In this document: piece by piece, positions 1 to 5,232 of the stretch
Numbering within the stretch: position 1 is the first letter of the stretch
Layout of the letters: every line of letters begins with the position of its first letter
Source of the DNA: Deltaproteobacteria bacterium
Lineage (GTDB): Bacteria > Desulfobacterota > Desulfobacteria > Desulfobacterales > JAUVVS01
NCBI GenBank assembly: GCA_030604545.1
Contig: JAUVVS010000181.1
Location: 1-5,232, forward strand
Reading direction: 5' to 3'
DNA: 5,232 bases
Notes under the pieces: generated by a model
Told to the model about the DNA's origin: nothing
Databases searched by the model: none
What the model saw: the letters and a program-made list of their open reading frames with translations, nothing else
Translations under genes and position numbers: made by a program

Positions 1-171
1 ATAGAAACCAACCTGAAGACCCTTGACCTTGAACCTTCCTTCGCAGTTGCACATAACAACCTGGCAATAGCCTATCTCGAAAATGGTGAATATGAAATGG
101 CTATAGAGCATTGCGATAAAGCCGTGGAGCTTGGCTATGAAGTGGCACCGGAAATATTAAAAGAAATCTAG
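1..171 (+). CDS. TPR-repeat protein, C-terminal fragment
   Basis: The first frame is open from base 1 and ends at TAG 169-171, giving the last 56 residues of a protein that begins outside the window. Residues about 11-45 fit a tetratricopeptide repeat: a first helix with the AHNNLAIAYLENGEYEMAIE pattern (Leu, Ala, Tyr, Gly-Glu-Tyr and Ala in the usual places), followed by a second helix ending in a CDKAVELGY pattern. This is a protein-protein interaction repeat, and no catalytic motif is visible in the part seen. The preceding residues (TNLKTLDLEPSFA) look like the end of an earlier repeat, so the full protein probably carries several. It is co-directional with the next gene, with a gap of about 75 bases. 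Its partner or function cannot be told from this fragment. The TPR assignment is fairly firm; any link to sulfite reduction is only by proximity. Confidence 0.8.
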   Translation: METNLKTLDLEPSFAVAHNNLAIAYLENGEYEMAIEHCDKAVELGYEVAPEILKEI

Positions 172-184
172 CACTATAGATAAC

Positions 185-213
185 TTGATAGTATGGGAAT
201 GTCGTTTTTTATT
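185..213 (+). promoter_or_regulatory. Weak sigma70-type promoter candidate for the unknown gene
   Basis: TTGATA at 185-190 and TTTATT at 208-213 are separated by 17 bases, giving 5/6 and 4/6 matches to the sigma70 consensus. The site lies in the short gap between the TPR gene and the next gene, and would start RNA around 220, leaving a very short leader. Such matches are common by chance in AT-rich DNA. Read-through from the TPR gene is equally possible, as I see no terminator in this gap. Confidence 0.25.
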
Positions 214-246
214 AGACAAGATTAACCCGCCTAATTGACTGACTCT

Positions 247-1434
247 ATGCCCATTGACCCACGATTTTCTTATTTTTTATCTCAAAGAAACACCTCTGTA
301 CTAAATGACAGCAAGATTTGGAAGACTCTCCTTCCCCTGAAAAGAAATCCATCAGGGAAAGATTCGCAGAGAATAACCGATACTTCTATAAGCTATGGAG
401 ACTATTTCAGCGCCGTCCGATCTTTTCTGGAAAAAAATAGATTTAATCTCCTTCTTTCTGCAATCGATCACCATATAAATCGAAAAGTAAACCAGGAAGA
501 TATAGAAGAAATTCAAACCTATCTTGTGAAACATGGCGAATTTTATCACCCGGCCAGGATTGTAACTATTATAGATGGATCAAGTTTATCATTTGTATTA
601 AATGTTGCAGTGTCAGCCACCGGCCAGGACTGTATAAAAAGAGAATATAAGCTTCTTCAGAGGCTAAATAAGGACTTTCCGTTTTCATTTCTTCCGGAGG
701 TTTATGGCCAAGGCAAAGTCTATGCAAAAGAAAATTTTGAAATAAACATGCTTTTGGGTGAGTGGTTTGTGGGGTTTAACGAATTTCACATTTCTTATGA
801 TAAAACTGATGGGAGAAAAAAAATCATTGTCTGGGATTCTATAAAAGGTAACTTCTTTCTGTCACAGACCCGGTCGGTCGAACTTTACAGGCAGTCAGCC
901 ATGATTTTGAGCTGTTTTTATAATCCTGAAACATTTGAGCAGATATCTCTCTGGCATCACGCTTCCGGAGATTTTGTTTTAAGACTTAGAAGTAATAAAT
1001 TAGATGTAAAGCTTATAACCGTTAGGCAATACTCATCCATGTTTAAAAACACTAATGGGATTGAAAATGGAGTCAGGGACGCTGAATTGATATTGGAAGC
1101 CATGCTGGTATTTCTTTTAAATCTCTCAATCAGGATGCGTCTAGACAGGATAGACGGTGTCGGTCCCATTGTTTGGTCTGATGATATTGCAGTAAAAGCA
1201 ACCCTGGAGGGATTTTTTGAAGCTCTGACCTTGAAACATCCGATTAGCTTACTTTCAGACCCAATAGCCCCTTGTTTTCGAAAGCATCTTTTATCTTGTT
1301 CGGAGTCAGATGTGTTTGATTTATCAAAAGGCATAGTTGATGCATATAATCCTTTAGCTCCGGAAGTCCCCATAATAAAGCAGAATCTTGAAACCCATGT
1401 GGAGGTTCTATACAACGCCATGCAAAACCTGTAA
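247..1434 (+). CDS. Protein of unknown function, possible kinase-like fold, upstream of dsrAB
   Basis: This is a protein of about 395 aa with no signal peptide and no clear membrane span. An in-frame TAA sits at 232-234, so the start is either ATG 247 or TTG 235 (399 aa). Neither has a convincing Shine-Dalgarno sequence, and I chose the ATG. I do not recognise the family. Using TTG numbering, the layout faintly recalls the protein-kinase/aminoglycoside-phosphotransferase fold. A strand (SFVLNVAVS, about 119-127) is followed by a helix with a conserved-looking Glu (IKREYKLLQRL, 134-144), then LPEVYGQGKV (153-162) and a hydrophobic hinge-like strand (about 169-187). In the second half, WHHASGDFVLR (240-250) resembles a catalytic loop, and DVKLITVRQY (257-266) sits where a metal-binding DFG-like strand would be, but with Thr instead of Asp. 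If that reading is right it could be a degenerate kinase. The remainder (280-399) is helical with no motif I know. It looks lower in GC, by eye, than the dsr genes. No function is assigned; the gene's reality is fairly safe, the fold is a guess. Confidence 0.75.
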   Translation: MPIDPRFSYFLSQRNTSVLNDSKIWKTLLPLKRNPSGKDSQRITDTSISYGDYFSAVRSFLEKNRFNLLLSAIDHHINRKVNQEDIEEIQTYLVKHGEFYHPARIVTIIDGSSLSFVLNVAVSATGQDCIKREYKLLQRLNKDFPFSFLPEVYGQGKVYAKENFEINMLLGEWFVGFNEFHISYDKTDGRKKIIVWDSIKGNFFLSQTRSVELYRQSAMILSCFYNPETFEQISLWHHASGDFVLRLRSNKLDVKLITVRQYSSMFKNTNGIENGVRDAELILEAMLVFLLNLSIRMRLDRIDGVGPIVWSDDIAVKATLEGFFEALTLKHPISLLSDPIAPCFRKHLLSCSESDVFDLSKGIVDAYNPLAPEVPIIKQNLETHVEVLYNAMQNL

Positions 1435-1472
1435 GTATACTGTAAACGGCCATAATCTGTGCTTTTGGATTT

Positions 1473-1510
1473 TGTCATTTGCTATATGTCATTCGCTTCG
1501 CTATCATTTG
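1473..1510 (+). repeat. Imperfect direct repeats upstream of the dsrA promoter region
   Basis: TGTCATTTGC at 1473-1482 recurs as TGTCATTCGC at 1487-1496 with one mismatch and a 14-base period. The word GCTAT follows the first copy (1481-1485) and reappears at 1500-1504, leading into a third partial copy, ATCATTTG, at 1503-1510. The repeats lie 30-70 bases upstream of the TTGACA box, where an activator would bind. No known regulator site is recognised. Short repeats of this size can also arise by chance or slippage. Confidence 0.4.
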
Positions 1511-1541
1511 ATTGAAATTCGAATAAAACTATGATTTTTTA

Positions 1542-1570
1542 TTGACAAGGAAAAATATTAATTTTAATCT
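1542..1570 (+). promoter_or_regulatory. Sigma70-type promoter candidate for the dsr operon
   Basis: A perfect TTGACA box lies at 1542-1547. With a 17-base spacer the -10 position is TAATCT (1565-1570), only a 3/6 match, so a helper activator would be expected if this is the real promoter. It would start RNA near 1577 and leave a leader of about 155 bases before dsrA. An 8-bp palindrome, ATTCGAAT (1517-1524), lies just upstream. A second possible -10, TATATT (1612-1617, 5/6), has no good -35 box. This is the only substantial gap before the operon, so a promoter is expected here; the exact boxes are uncertain. Confidence 0.45.
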
Positions 1571-1606
1571 TACTCCTTTTTGGTAACAATGCGTAACGGC
1601 ATAAAG

Positions 1607-1642
1607 ACAATTATATTAAATTGTAATAAAAACAATATATTG
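1607..1642 (+). promoter_or_regulatory. Cluster of ACAAT/ATTGT inverted repeats in the dsrA leader
   Basis: ACAATT (1607-1612) and AATTGT (1619-1624) form a perfect 6-bp inverted repeat with a 6-base spacer. The second arm can also pair with ACAAT (1632-1636), and CAATATATTG (1633-1642) is itself a perfect 10-bp palindrome. A further ACAAT lies at 1586-1590. The alternative -10 candidate TATATT sits inside the first palindrome. This may be an operator, or alternating weak RNA stems, for a regulator I cannot name. The spacing does not fit the Rex or FNR/HcpR patterns I know. The AT-rich composition raises the chance background. Confidence 0.4.
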
Positions 1643-1644
1643 AG

Positions 1645-1653
1645 AGGAGGTGA
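1645..1653 (+). promoter_or_regulatory. Strong Shine-Dalgarno-like sequence with no normal gene behind it
   Basis: AGGAGGTGA is a full-length match to the complement of the 16S rRNA 3' end, far stronger than the site that serves dsrA. No ATG or TTG lies at the right distance. A CTG at 1660-1662, six bases downstream, would open a six-codon reading frame ending at TAA 1678-1680. GTG 1650-1652 overlaps the site itself and opens a 31-codon frame that runs into dsrA. It could be a leader-peptide site, a ribosome standby site or an unrelated purine run. Downstream, T-CCC (1663-1666) can pair with GGG-G (1671-1674) around an AAAA loop, a weak hairpin. Confidence 0.35.
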
Positions 1654-1719
1654 CCTTAACTGTCCCAAAAGGGGAACTAAACTATCTGTTGTTAGACTGG
1701 TTAATTTTTAAAAAAGAAT

Positions 1720-1724
1720 GGAGG
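1720..1724 (+). promoter_or_regulatory. Ribosome binding site of dsrA
   Basis: GGAGG lies 7 bases before ATG 1732. It supports that start, as does the MAKHKTPLLDQLE N-terminus, which matches the family's usual beginning. Confidence 0.85.
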
Positions 1725-1731
1725 TATAATT

Positions 1732-3045
1732 ATGGCAAAACATAAAACCCCTTTGTTGGATCAACTTGAAACGGGACCGTGGCCGAGTTTTGTATCCGAT
1801 ATTAAGCGGGAAGCCGAATCAAGGGCAAAAAATGAAAGGAATATAGAATACCAAATTCCACAAGATGTGTGCGAAGACCTTTTGGGAGTTCTTGAACTTT
1901 CTTTCAAGCAAGGAAGGACCCATTGGAAACATGGTGGAATCGTTGGTGTATTCGGTTATGGTGGCGGCGTTATCGGAAGGTATTGCGATCAGCCTGAGCA
2001 GTTTCCAGGTGTTGCGCATTTTCACACCATGCGTGTTAACCAACCGGGAGGAAAGTTTTATACCACAAAATTCCTGAAAGATTTATGTGACCTGTGGGAG
2101 TTCCGTGGAAGTGGTATCACCAATATGCACGGATCGACCGGAGATATTGTCTTTCTTGGAACCACAACACCTCAACTGGAAGAAATCTTCTATGAGTTGA
2201 CCCATAACCTCAATCAAGATCTGGGTGGTTCCGGTTCAAACTTAAGGACGCCTTCCGATTGTATTGGACAGGCACGTTGTGAATATGCCTGCTACGACAC
2301 CCAGGCTCTCTGCTACAATCTTACCCAGGATTATCAGGATGAGCTACATCGTCCGGCATTTCCATATAAGTTCAAATTCAAGTTTGACGGATGTCCTAAC
2401 TGCTGTGTAGCATCCATTGCACGTGCAGATATGTCTTATATCGGCACCTGGCGGGATGATATCCGTATCGATCAGAAAGCAGTCAATGCATATGTCGGCG
2501 GAGAGCTTGCTCCCAACGCGGGTGCTCATTCAGGCCGTGACTGGGGACCGTTTGATATCCAGAAAGAAGTGATAAATCTGTGTCCGACGAATTGCATGCG
2601 GTATGAAGATGGAAAGCTTGATATAAACAACAGGGAATGCACACGATGTATGCACTGTATCAATGTTATGCCGAGGGCGCTGAGAATTGGTAATGACAGA
2701 GGTCTCTCCATCCTGGTGGGTGCAAAAGCTCCCATTCTTAACGGAGCCCAGATGAGCACTATGCTTGTTCCATTTATAAAAGTTGAAGAGCCTTATGATG
2801 AAATAAAAGAGGTCATTGAGGCTATATGGGATTGGTGGATGGAAGAAGGAAAGAACCGCGAGCGGCTTGGCGAGTTGATGAAACGTCAAGGCCTCCAGAA
2901 ACTTCTTGAGGTAACAGGTCTCAAACCGGATGCGCGAATGGTCCAGGAACCGAGAGCCAACCCGTATATCTTCTGGAAAGAAGAAGAAGTAGAAGGTGGA
3001 TTTGAGCGTGACATCAATGAATTTAGAAAATACCATCAGAGATAG
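1732..3045 (+). CDS. dsrA: Dissimilatory sulfite reductase, alpha subunit
   Basis: DsrA is the alpha chain of the cytoplasmic alpha2beta2 siroheme enzyme that reduces sulfite in sulfate respiration, with DsrC as sulfur acceptor. The 437-aa length equals that of Desulfovibrio vulgaris DsrA as I recall it. The siroheme-coupled [4Fe-4S] cluster ligands are Cys177 and Cys183 (CIGQARC) plus Cys221 and Cys225 (CPNCC), at the family's usual positions. The inserted ferredoxin domain has Cys284 and Cys288 (CPTNC) and the triad Cys303, Cys306 and Cys309 (CTRCMHC), enough for a second [4Fe-4S] cluster. Trp122 in LWEFRGSG probably corresponds to the tryptophan reported to block the DsrA-side siroheme, leaving DsrB's as the catalytic one. 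An additional cysteine, Cys224, sits next to the Cys225 ligand. The C-terminal WWMEEGKNRERLGE region is typical. dsrB starts 12 bases after the stop, so the two are translated from one mRNA in matched amounts. Identification is essentially certain. Confidence 0.98.
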   Translation: MAKHKTPLLDQLETGPWPSFVSDIKREAESRAKNERNIEYQIPQDVCEDLLGVLELSFKQGRTHWKHGGIVGVFGYGGGVIGRYCDQPEQFPGVAHFHTMRVNQPGGKFYTTKFLKDLCDLWEFRGSGITNMHGSTGDIVFLGTTTPQLEEIFYELTHNLNQDLGGSGSNLRTPSDCIGQARCEYACYDTQALCYNLTQDYQDELHRPAFPYKFKFKFDGCPNCCVASIARADMSYIGTWRDDIRIDQKAVNAYVGGELAPNAGAHSGRDWGPFDIQKEVINLCPTNCMRYEDGKLDINNRECTRCMHCINVMPRALRIGNDRGLSILVGAKAPILNGAQMSTMLVPFIKVEEPYDEIKEVIEAIWDWWMEEGKNRERLGELMKRQGLQKLLEVTGLKPDARMVQEPRANPYIFWKEEEVEGGFERDINEFRKYHQR

Positions 3046-3050
3046 GGAGG
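3045..3050 (+). promoter_or_regulatory. Ribosome binding site that decides the dsrB start
   Basis: GGGAGG overlaps the last base of the dsrA stop codon. It lies only 1 base before ATG 3052 but 7 bases before ATG 3058, so the second ATG is the likely start of dsrB. The overlap with the dsrA stop favours coupled translation. Confidence 0.8.
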
Positions 3051-3057
3051 AATGACC

Positions 3058-4203
3058 ATGGCATTTATATCATCAGGTTACAACCCTGACAAACCGATGG
3101 AAGACAGAATCACTGACATCGGTCCGAAAAAATATGACGAATTTTACCCGCCGATTATTGCTAAGAATAAGGGTAAATGGCTCTATCATGAAATCCTTGA
3201 ACCGGGTGTTTTAGTTCATGTATCGGAAACCGGCGACGAAGTTTATACTGTAAGAGTCGGCGGTTGTCGCCTCATGAGCGTATCCCATATTCGTGAAATT
3301 TGTGAAATTGCTGATAAACATTGCGACGGACACCTCAGGTTTACCACCCGGAATAACATTGAATTCATGGTGGACAGCAAGGATAAGGTGGCGCCTTTGA
3401 AAGAGGATCTTTTGAGCAGGAAGCAACCGGGTGGCTGTTACAAATTTCCTGTCGGAGGCACAGGTGCCGGAATTACCAATATCATACACACCCAGGGATG
3501 GATTCACTGCCATACACCGGCTACGGATGCATCCGGTCCTGTAAAAGCGGCCATGGATGTGCTCTTTGAAGATTTTGTCAATATGAGACTGCCGGCCCAA
3601 CTGCGTGTCTCCCTTGCATGCTGTCTGAATATGTGCGGTGCGGTTCACTGCTCGGATATCGCTATTTTGGGCTATCATCGCAAACCTCCCCTACTGGATC
3701 ATGAATATTTGGACAAGATGTGCGAGATTCCCCTTGCCATTGCTGCATGTCCCACCGCAGCAATCAGACCGGCTAAAGTTGATTTCGAGGGAACCAAGGT
3801 AAACAGTGTTGTACTAAAAGAGGAAAGATGTATGTTCTGCGGTAACTGTTATACCATGTGTCCATCCATGCCGTTGGCAGATGATGTGGGTGATGGAATC
3901 GTCATCATGGCGGGCGGCAAGGTTTCCAACAGGATAAGCGCACCCAAGTTTTCCAAAGTTGTTGTTGCTTTTCTTCCGAATGATTCGCCGCGCTGGCCTC
4001 AAACAACAGAAGTCATCAAGAAAATAGTTGAGGCTTATGCTAAAGATGCCAATAAATACGAACGTCTTGGAGAGTGGGCGGAAAGAATCGGATGGGAAAG
4101 ATTCTTTGAAAAATGCGAACTCGAGTTCACCCATCATCTTATTGATGATTTCCGTGATCCTGCGTACTTTACATGGCGTCAGACAACGCAATTTAAATTC
4201 TAA
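3058..4203 (+). CDS. dsrB: Dissimilatory sulfite reductase, beta subunit
   Basis: DsrB is the beta chain of the sulfite reductase and carries the ligands for the catalytic siroheme-[4Fe-4S] centre. Starting at ATG 3058, which has the properly spaced ribosome binding site and gives the family's MAFISSGYNP N-terminus, the protein is 381 aa, the same as the D. vulgaris protein as I recall it. Starting at ATG 3052 adds only Met-Thr. In this numbering the cluster ligands are Cys151 (IHCHTPATDASG), Cys188 and Cys189 (ACC) and Cys193 (NMC), matching the known spacing. The ferredoxin insert has Cys231 (CPTAA) and Cys258, Cys261, Cys264 and Cys268 (CMFCGNCYTMC). The RFTTRNN, GGTGAG and KVSNRIS segments and the C-terminal DDFRDPAY...TWRQTTQFKF end are classic DsrB. 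No frameshift or missing ligand is seen. It lies directly behind dsrA and ahead of a hairpin that separates it from dsrD. Confidence 0.98.
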   Translation: MAFISSGYNPDKPMEDRITDIGPKKYDEFYPPIIAKNKGKWLYHEILEPGVLVHVSETGDEVYTVRVGGCRLMSVSHIREICEIADKHCDGHLRFTTRNNIEFMVDSKDKVAPLKEDLLSRKQPGGCYKFPVGGTGAGITNIIHTQGWIHCHTPATDASGPVKAAMDVLFEDFVNMRLPAQLRVSLACCLNMCGAVHCSDIAILGYHRKPPLLDHEYLDKMCEIPLAIAACPTAAIRPAKVDFEGTKVNSVVLKEERCMFCGNCYTMCPSMPLADDVGDGIVIMAGGKVSNRISAPKFSKVVVAFLPNDSPRWPQTTEVIKKIVEAYAKDANKYERLGEWAERIGWERFFEKCELEFTHHLIDDFRDPAYFTWRQTTQFKF

Positions 4204-4214
4204 ATTAAGAAACA

Positions 4215-4251
4215 GCGGGAGACACCGATATGTTTCCAAAGTGTCTCCTGC
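4215..4251 (+). terminator. Stem-loop between dsrB and dsrD (processing, stability or attenuation element)
   Basis: Bases 4215-4225 (GCGGGAGACAC) pair with 4241-4251 (GTGTCTCCTGC) over 11 positions, ten Watson-Crick and one G-T wobble, around a 15-base loop. The stem begins 12 bases after the dsrB stop. No T tract follows (the next bases are CTTCAAAAAGG), so it is not a standard Rho-independent terminator. It more likely protects the 3' end of a dsrAB message, marks a cleavage site or lowers dsrD expression. A small alternative stem, CCTT 4251-4254 with AAGG 4259-4262, could cover part of the dsrD ribosome binding site. The pairing is read directly; the role is inferred. Confidence 0.65.
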
Positions 4252-4280
4252 CTTCAAAAAGGAAAGGGAATTAAAACAAT

Positions 4281-4517
4281 ATGGAATATGAGGAAGCCAA
4301 AGAAAAAATAGTTGAAGGACTTAAAAAGAAAAAAGGGAAAACCAAGTTTTACTTCAATGACTTGGCTAAAATACTGGATGAAAAGCCCAGAGCGGCAAAA
4401 AAGCTGATCACCAAAATGATAGAGGAACAGGTCCTCGAATACTGGTCAAGCGGTAGCACATCATTGTATGGTCTAAAAGGGTACGGCAAGCAGGCTCAAG
4501 CCGAGGAAAAGGAATAA
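4281..4517 (+). CDS. dsrD: DsrD, winged-helix activator of sulfite reductase
   Basis: This small, lysine-rich cytoplasmic protein of 78 aa matches DsrD in length and in its signature stretches: KFYFNDLAKIL (about 22-32), KKLITKMIEEQVLEYW (about 40-55) and SSGSTSLYGLKGYGKQA (about 56-72). The family has a winged-helix fold, once taken as DNA-binding, and has since been shown to act as an allosteric activator of DsrAB. It is a marker of reductive rather than sulfur-oxidising dsr systems. The order helix-helix-helix then the two-strand wing around WSSGSTSLYGL is visible. The gene starts 77 bases after dsrB, behind the 11-bp hairpin. A purine-rich GGAAAGGG (4261-4268) is the likely ribosome binding site, with a rather long 12-base spacing, so translation may be modest. 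No start other than ATG 4281 fits the family N-terminus. Identification is highly secure. Confidence 0.96.
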   Translation: MEYEEAKEKIVEGLKKKKGKTKFYFNDLAKILDEKPRAAKKLITKMIEEQVLEYWSSGSTSLYGLKGYGKQAQAEEKE

Positions 4518-4590
4518 AGATCTCTTTCCTTAAAAAAAGACACCTATTTGTAACATTTGATTTTTGAAACTGACTTCAATACAGCAAGAT

Positions 4591-5232
4591 GTGGCATTTC
4601 CCAGAATTGTTATTGCAGCCTTACGGGGAGGATCCGGGAAGACCATACTATCTGTGGGTATCATTGCTGCATGGACAAAGCTTGGAAAGTCAGTAGCACC
4701 TTATAAAAAAGGTCCGGACTATATAGATGCGGGCTGGCTTGCCATGGCGGCAGGCCGGCCCTGCTACAATCTGGACACCTTCCTGATAACAAAAGAACAA
4801 GTCCTAAAATCCTTTCTTTCCCATGCCTTAGAAAATGATATCGCAGTTATAGAGGGAAACCGCGGTCTTTATGACGGTATCGACTCCGAAGGGAGTACCA
4901 GTACTGCAGAACTTGCAAAACTTCTCAAGGCCCCGGTTATTCTTTGCATAGATTGCACAAAAACCACTCGGACAATGGCGGCTGTTGTCTCGGGATGCAT
5001 CCAATTCGATCCTGATGTAAATATAAAAGGGGTTGTTTTAAACCGTGTTGCAGGTTCAAGGCATGAGAGTGTGCTAAAAAGAAGTATTGAACAATACTGC
5101 GGCATCCCTGTGCTTGGTGCCGTCCCAAAATTGAGCAAACAGAATTTTCCCGAACGGCATATGGGGCTTATACCTACGCCTGAACATGAATGGGGGAAAG
5201 ATTCGATTGTTGAGATGGCCAAAGTTGCAGAA
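4591..5232 (+). CDS. dsrN: Cobyrinate a,c-diamide synthase-like amidotransferase, probable siroheme amidase (5' part)
   Basis: The frame stays open to the last base, so this is the N-terminal 214 aa of a protein normally about 450-480 aa long. It is the CbiA/CobB ATP-binding domain: a P-loop (GGSGKT, residues 13-18 in LRGGSGKT), KKGPDYID (39-46), EGNRGLYDG (88-96), LNRVAGSRHE (150-159) and ERHMGLIP (188-195). CbiA uses glutamine and ATP to amidate two carboxylates of cobyrinic acid. The copy that follows dsrABD is known as DsrN and is thought to amidate siroheme for sulfite reductase, which fits the context here. The glutaminase domain with its catalytic Cys lies beyond the window. The start is uncertain: GTG 4591 (MAFPRIVIAALRGGSGKT) matches the family's usual short N-terminus but has no clear ribosome binding site; TTG 4564 would add nine residues, and an in-frame TGA at 4558-4560 sets the limit. 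I see no convincing terminator after dsrD, so it is probably in the same operon. A true B12-pathway role remains possible. Confidence 0.9.
   Translation, partial: MAFPRIVIAALRGGSGKTILSVGIIAAWTKLGKSVAPYKKGPDYIDAGWLAMAAGRPCYNLDTFLITKEQVLKSFLSHALENDIAVIEGNRGLYDGIDSEGSTSTAELAKLLKAPVILCIDCTKTTRTMAAVVSGCIQFDPDVNIKGVVLNRVAGSRHESVLKRSIEQYCGIPVLGAVPKLSKQNFPERHMGLIPTPEHEWGKDSIVEMAKVAE

Noticed and set aside
957..1478. Reverse-strand open frame of 173 codons within the unknown gene
   Set aside because: It lies almost wholly antisense to the forward gene, its protein has no recognisable motif, and it lacks a sensible promoter context; it is a shadow frame.
1582..1600. Possible sigma54 promoter near TGGTAACAATGC
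   Set aside because: The GG and GC elements are 7 rather than 10 bases apart, so the spacing does not fit.
2530..3036. Reverse-strand open frame of 168 codons within dsrA
   Set aside because: It is fully antisense to a conserved dsrA coding region and has no family features.
3211..3678. Reverse-strand open frame of 155 codons within dsrB
   Set aside because: It is antisense to the conserved DsrB cluster-binding region; low-complexity overlap only.
4028..4291. Forward frame of 87 codons across the end of dsrB and the start of dsrD
   Set aside because: It is out of frame with dsrB, covers the hairpin and gives a non-descript basic peptide; no ribosome binding site supports it.
4509..4531. 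Possible terminator after dsrD (AAGGAA 4509-4514 with TTCCTT 4526-4531)
   Set aside because: Only 6 weak base pairs with an 11-base loop, half inside the dsrD coding end, and followed by A rather than T residues; too weak to call.
4869..5222. Reverse-strand open frame of 117 codons within the dsrN-like gene
   Set aside because: The forward frame shows all the CbiA/DsrN motifs through this stretch, so the reverse frame is a shadow.
1..5232. CRISPR array, tRNA, rRNA or insertion sequence
   Set aside because: No regularly spaced repeats, no transposase or terminal inverted repeats, and no tRNA or rRNA signatures were seen on either strand.

Overview
The window carries the core of a dissimilatory sulfite reductase locus, read entirely on the + strand. 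It holds dsrA, dsrB, dsrD and the 5' part of a cobyrinate-diamide-synthase-like gene (dsrN/cbiA type). Upstream lie the tail of a TPR protein gene and a gene of unknown function. The presence of dsrD and the close similarity of DsrA/DsrB to the Desulfovibrio type point to a reductive (sulfate- or sulfite-reducing) bacterium. The moderate-to-low GC, the lysine-rich DsrD and details of DsrA suggest Desulfobacterota, most likely a Desulfobacterales-type organism. That placement is inference from recalled sequences, not from a search.

Layout: 1-171 is the C-terminal end of a tetratricopeptide-repeat protein. 172-246 is a short gap with a weak promoter candidate. 247-1434 (or from TTG 235) is a protein of about 395 aa that I do not recognise; it has a faint protein-kinase-like layout. 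1435-1731 is a non-coding stretch of 297 bases that holds direct repeats, a TTGACA-type promoter candidate, a cluster of ACAAT/ATTGT inverted repeats, a strong but unused Shine-Dalgarno-like sequence, and finally the dsrA ribosome binding site. 1732-3045 is dsrA, 3058-4203 dsrB, 4281-4517 dsrD, and 4591-5232 the dsrN-like gene, which runs off the end.

How the genes work together: DsrA and DsrB form the alpha2beta2 siroheme enzyme that reduces sulfite, with sulfur delivered to DsrC (not in this window). DsrD is a small winged-helix-fold protein known to stimulate DsrAB. The DsrN-like amidotransferase probably amidates the siroheme used by DsrAB. The four genes are co-directional with short gaps and no convincing terminator between them, so they look like one operon. 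A perfect-looking 11-bp stem with one G-T wobble lies between dsrB and dsrD and may tune the relative amounts of their products.

Most of the window is a well-known system. The least explained parts are the gene at 247-1434, the structured dsrA leader, and the dsrB-dsrD hairpin.
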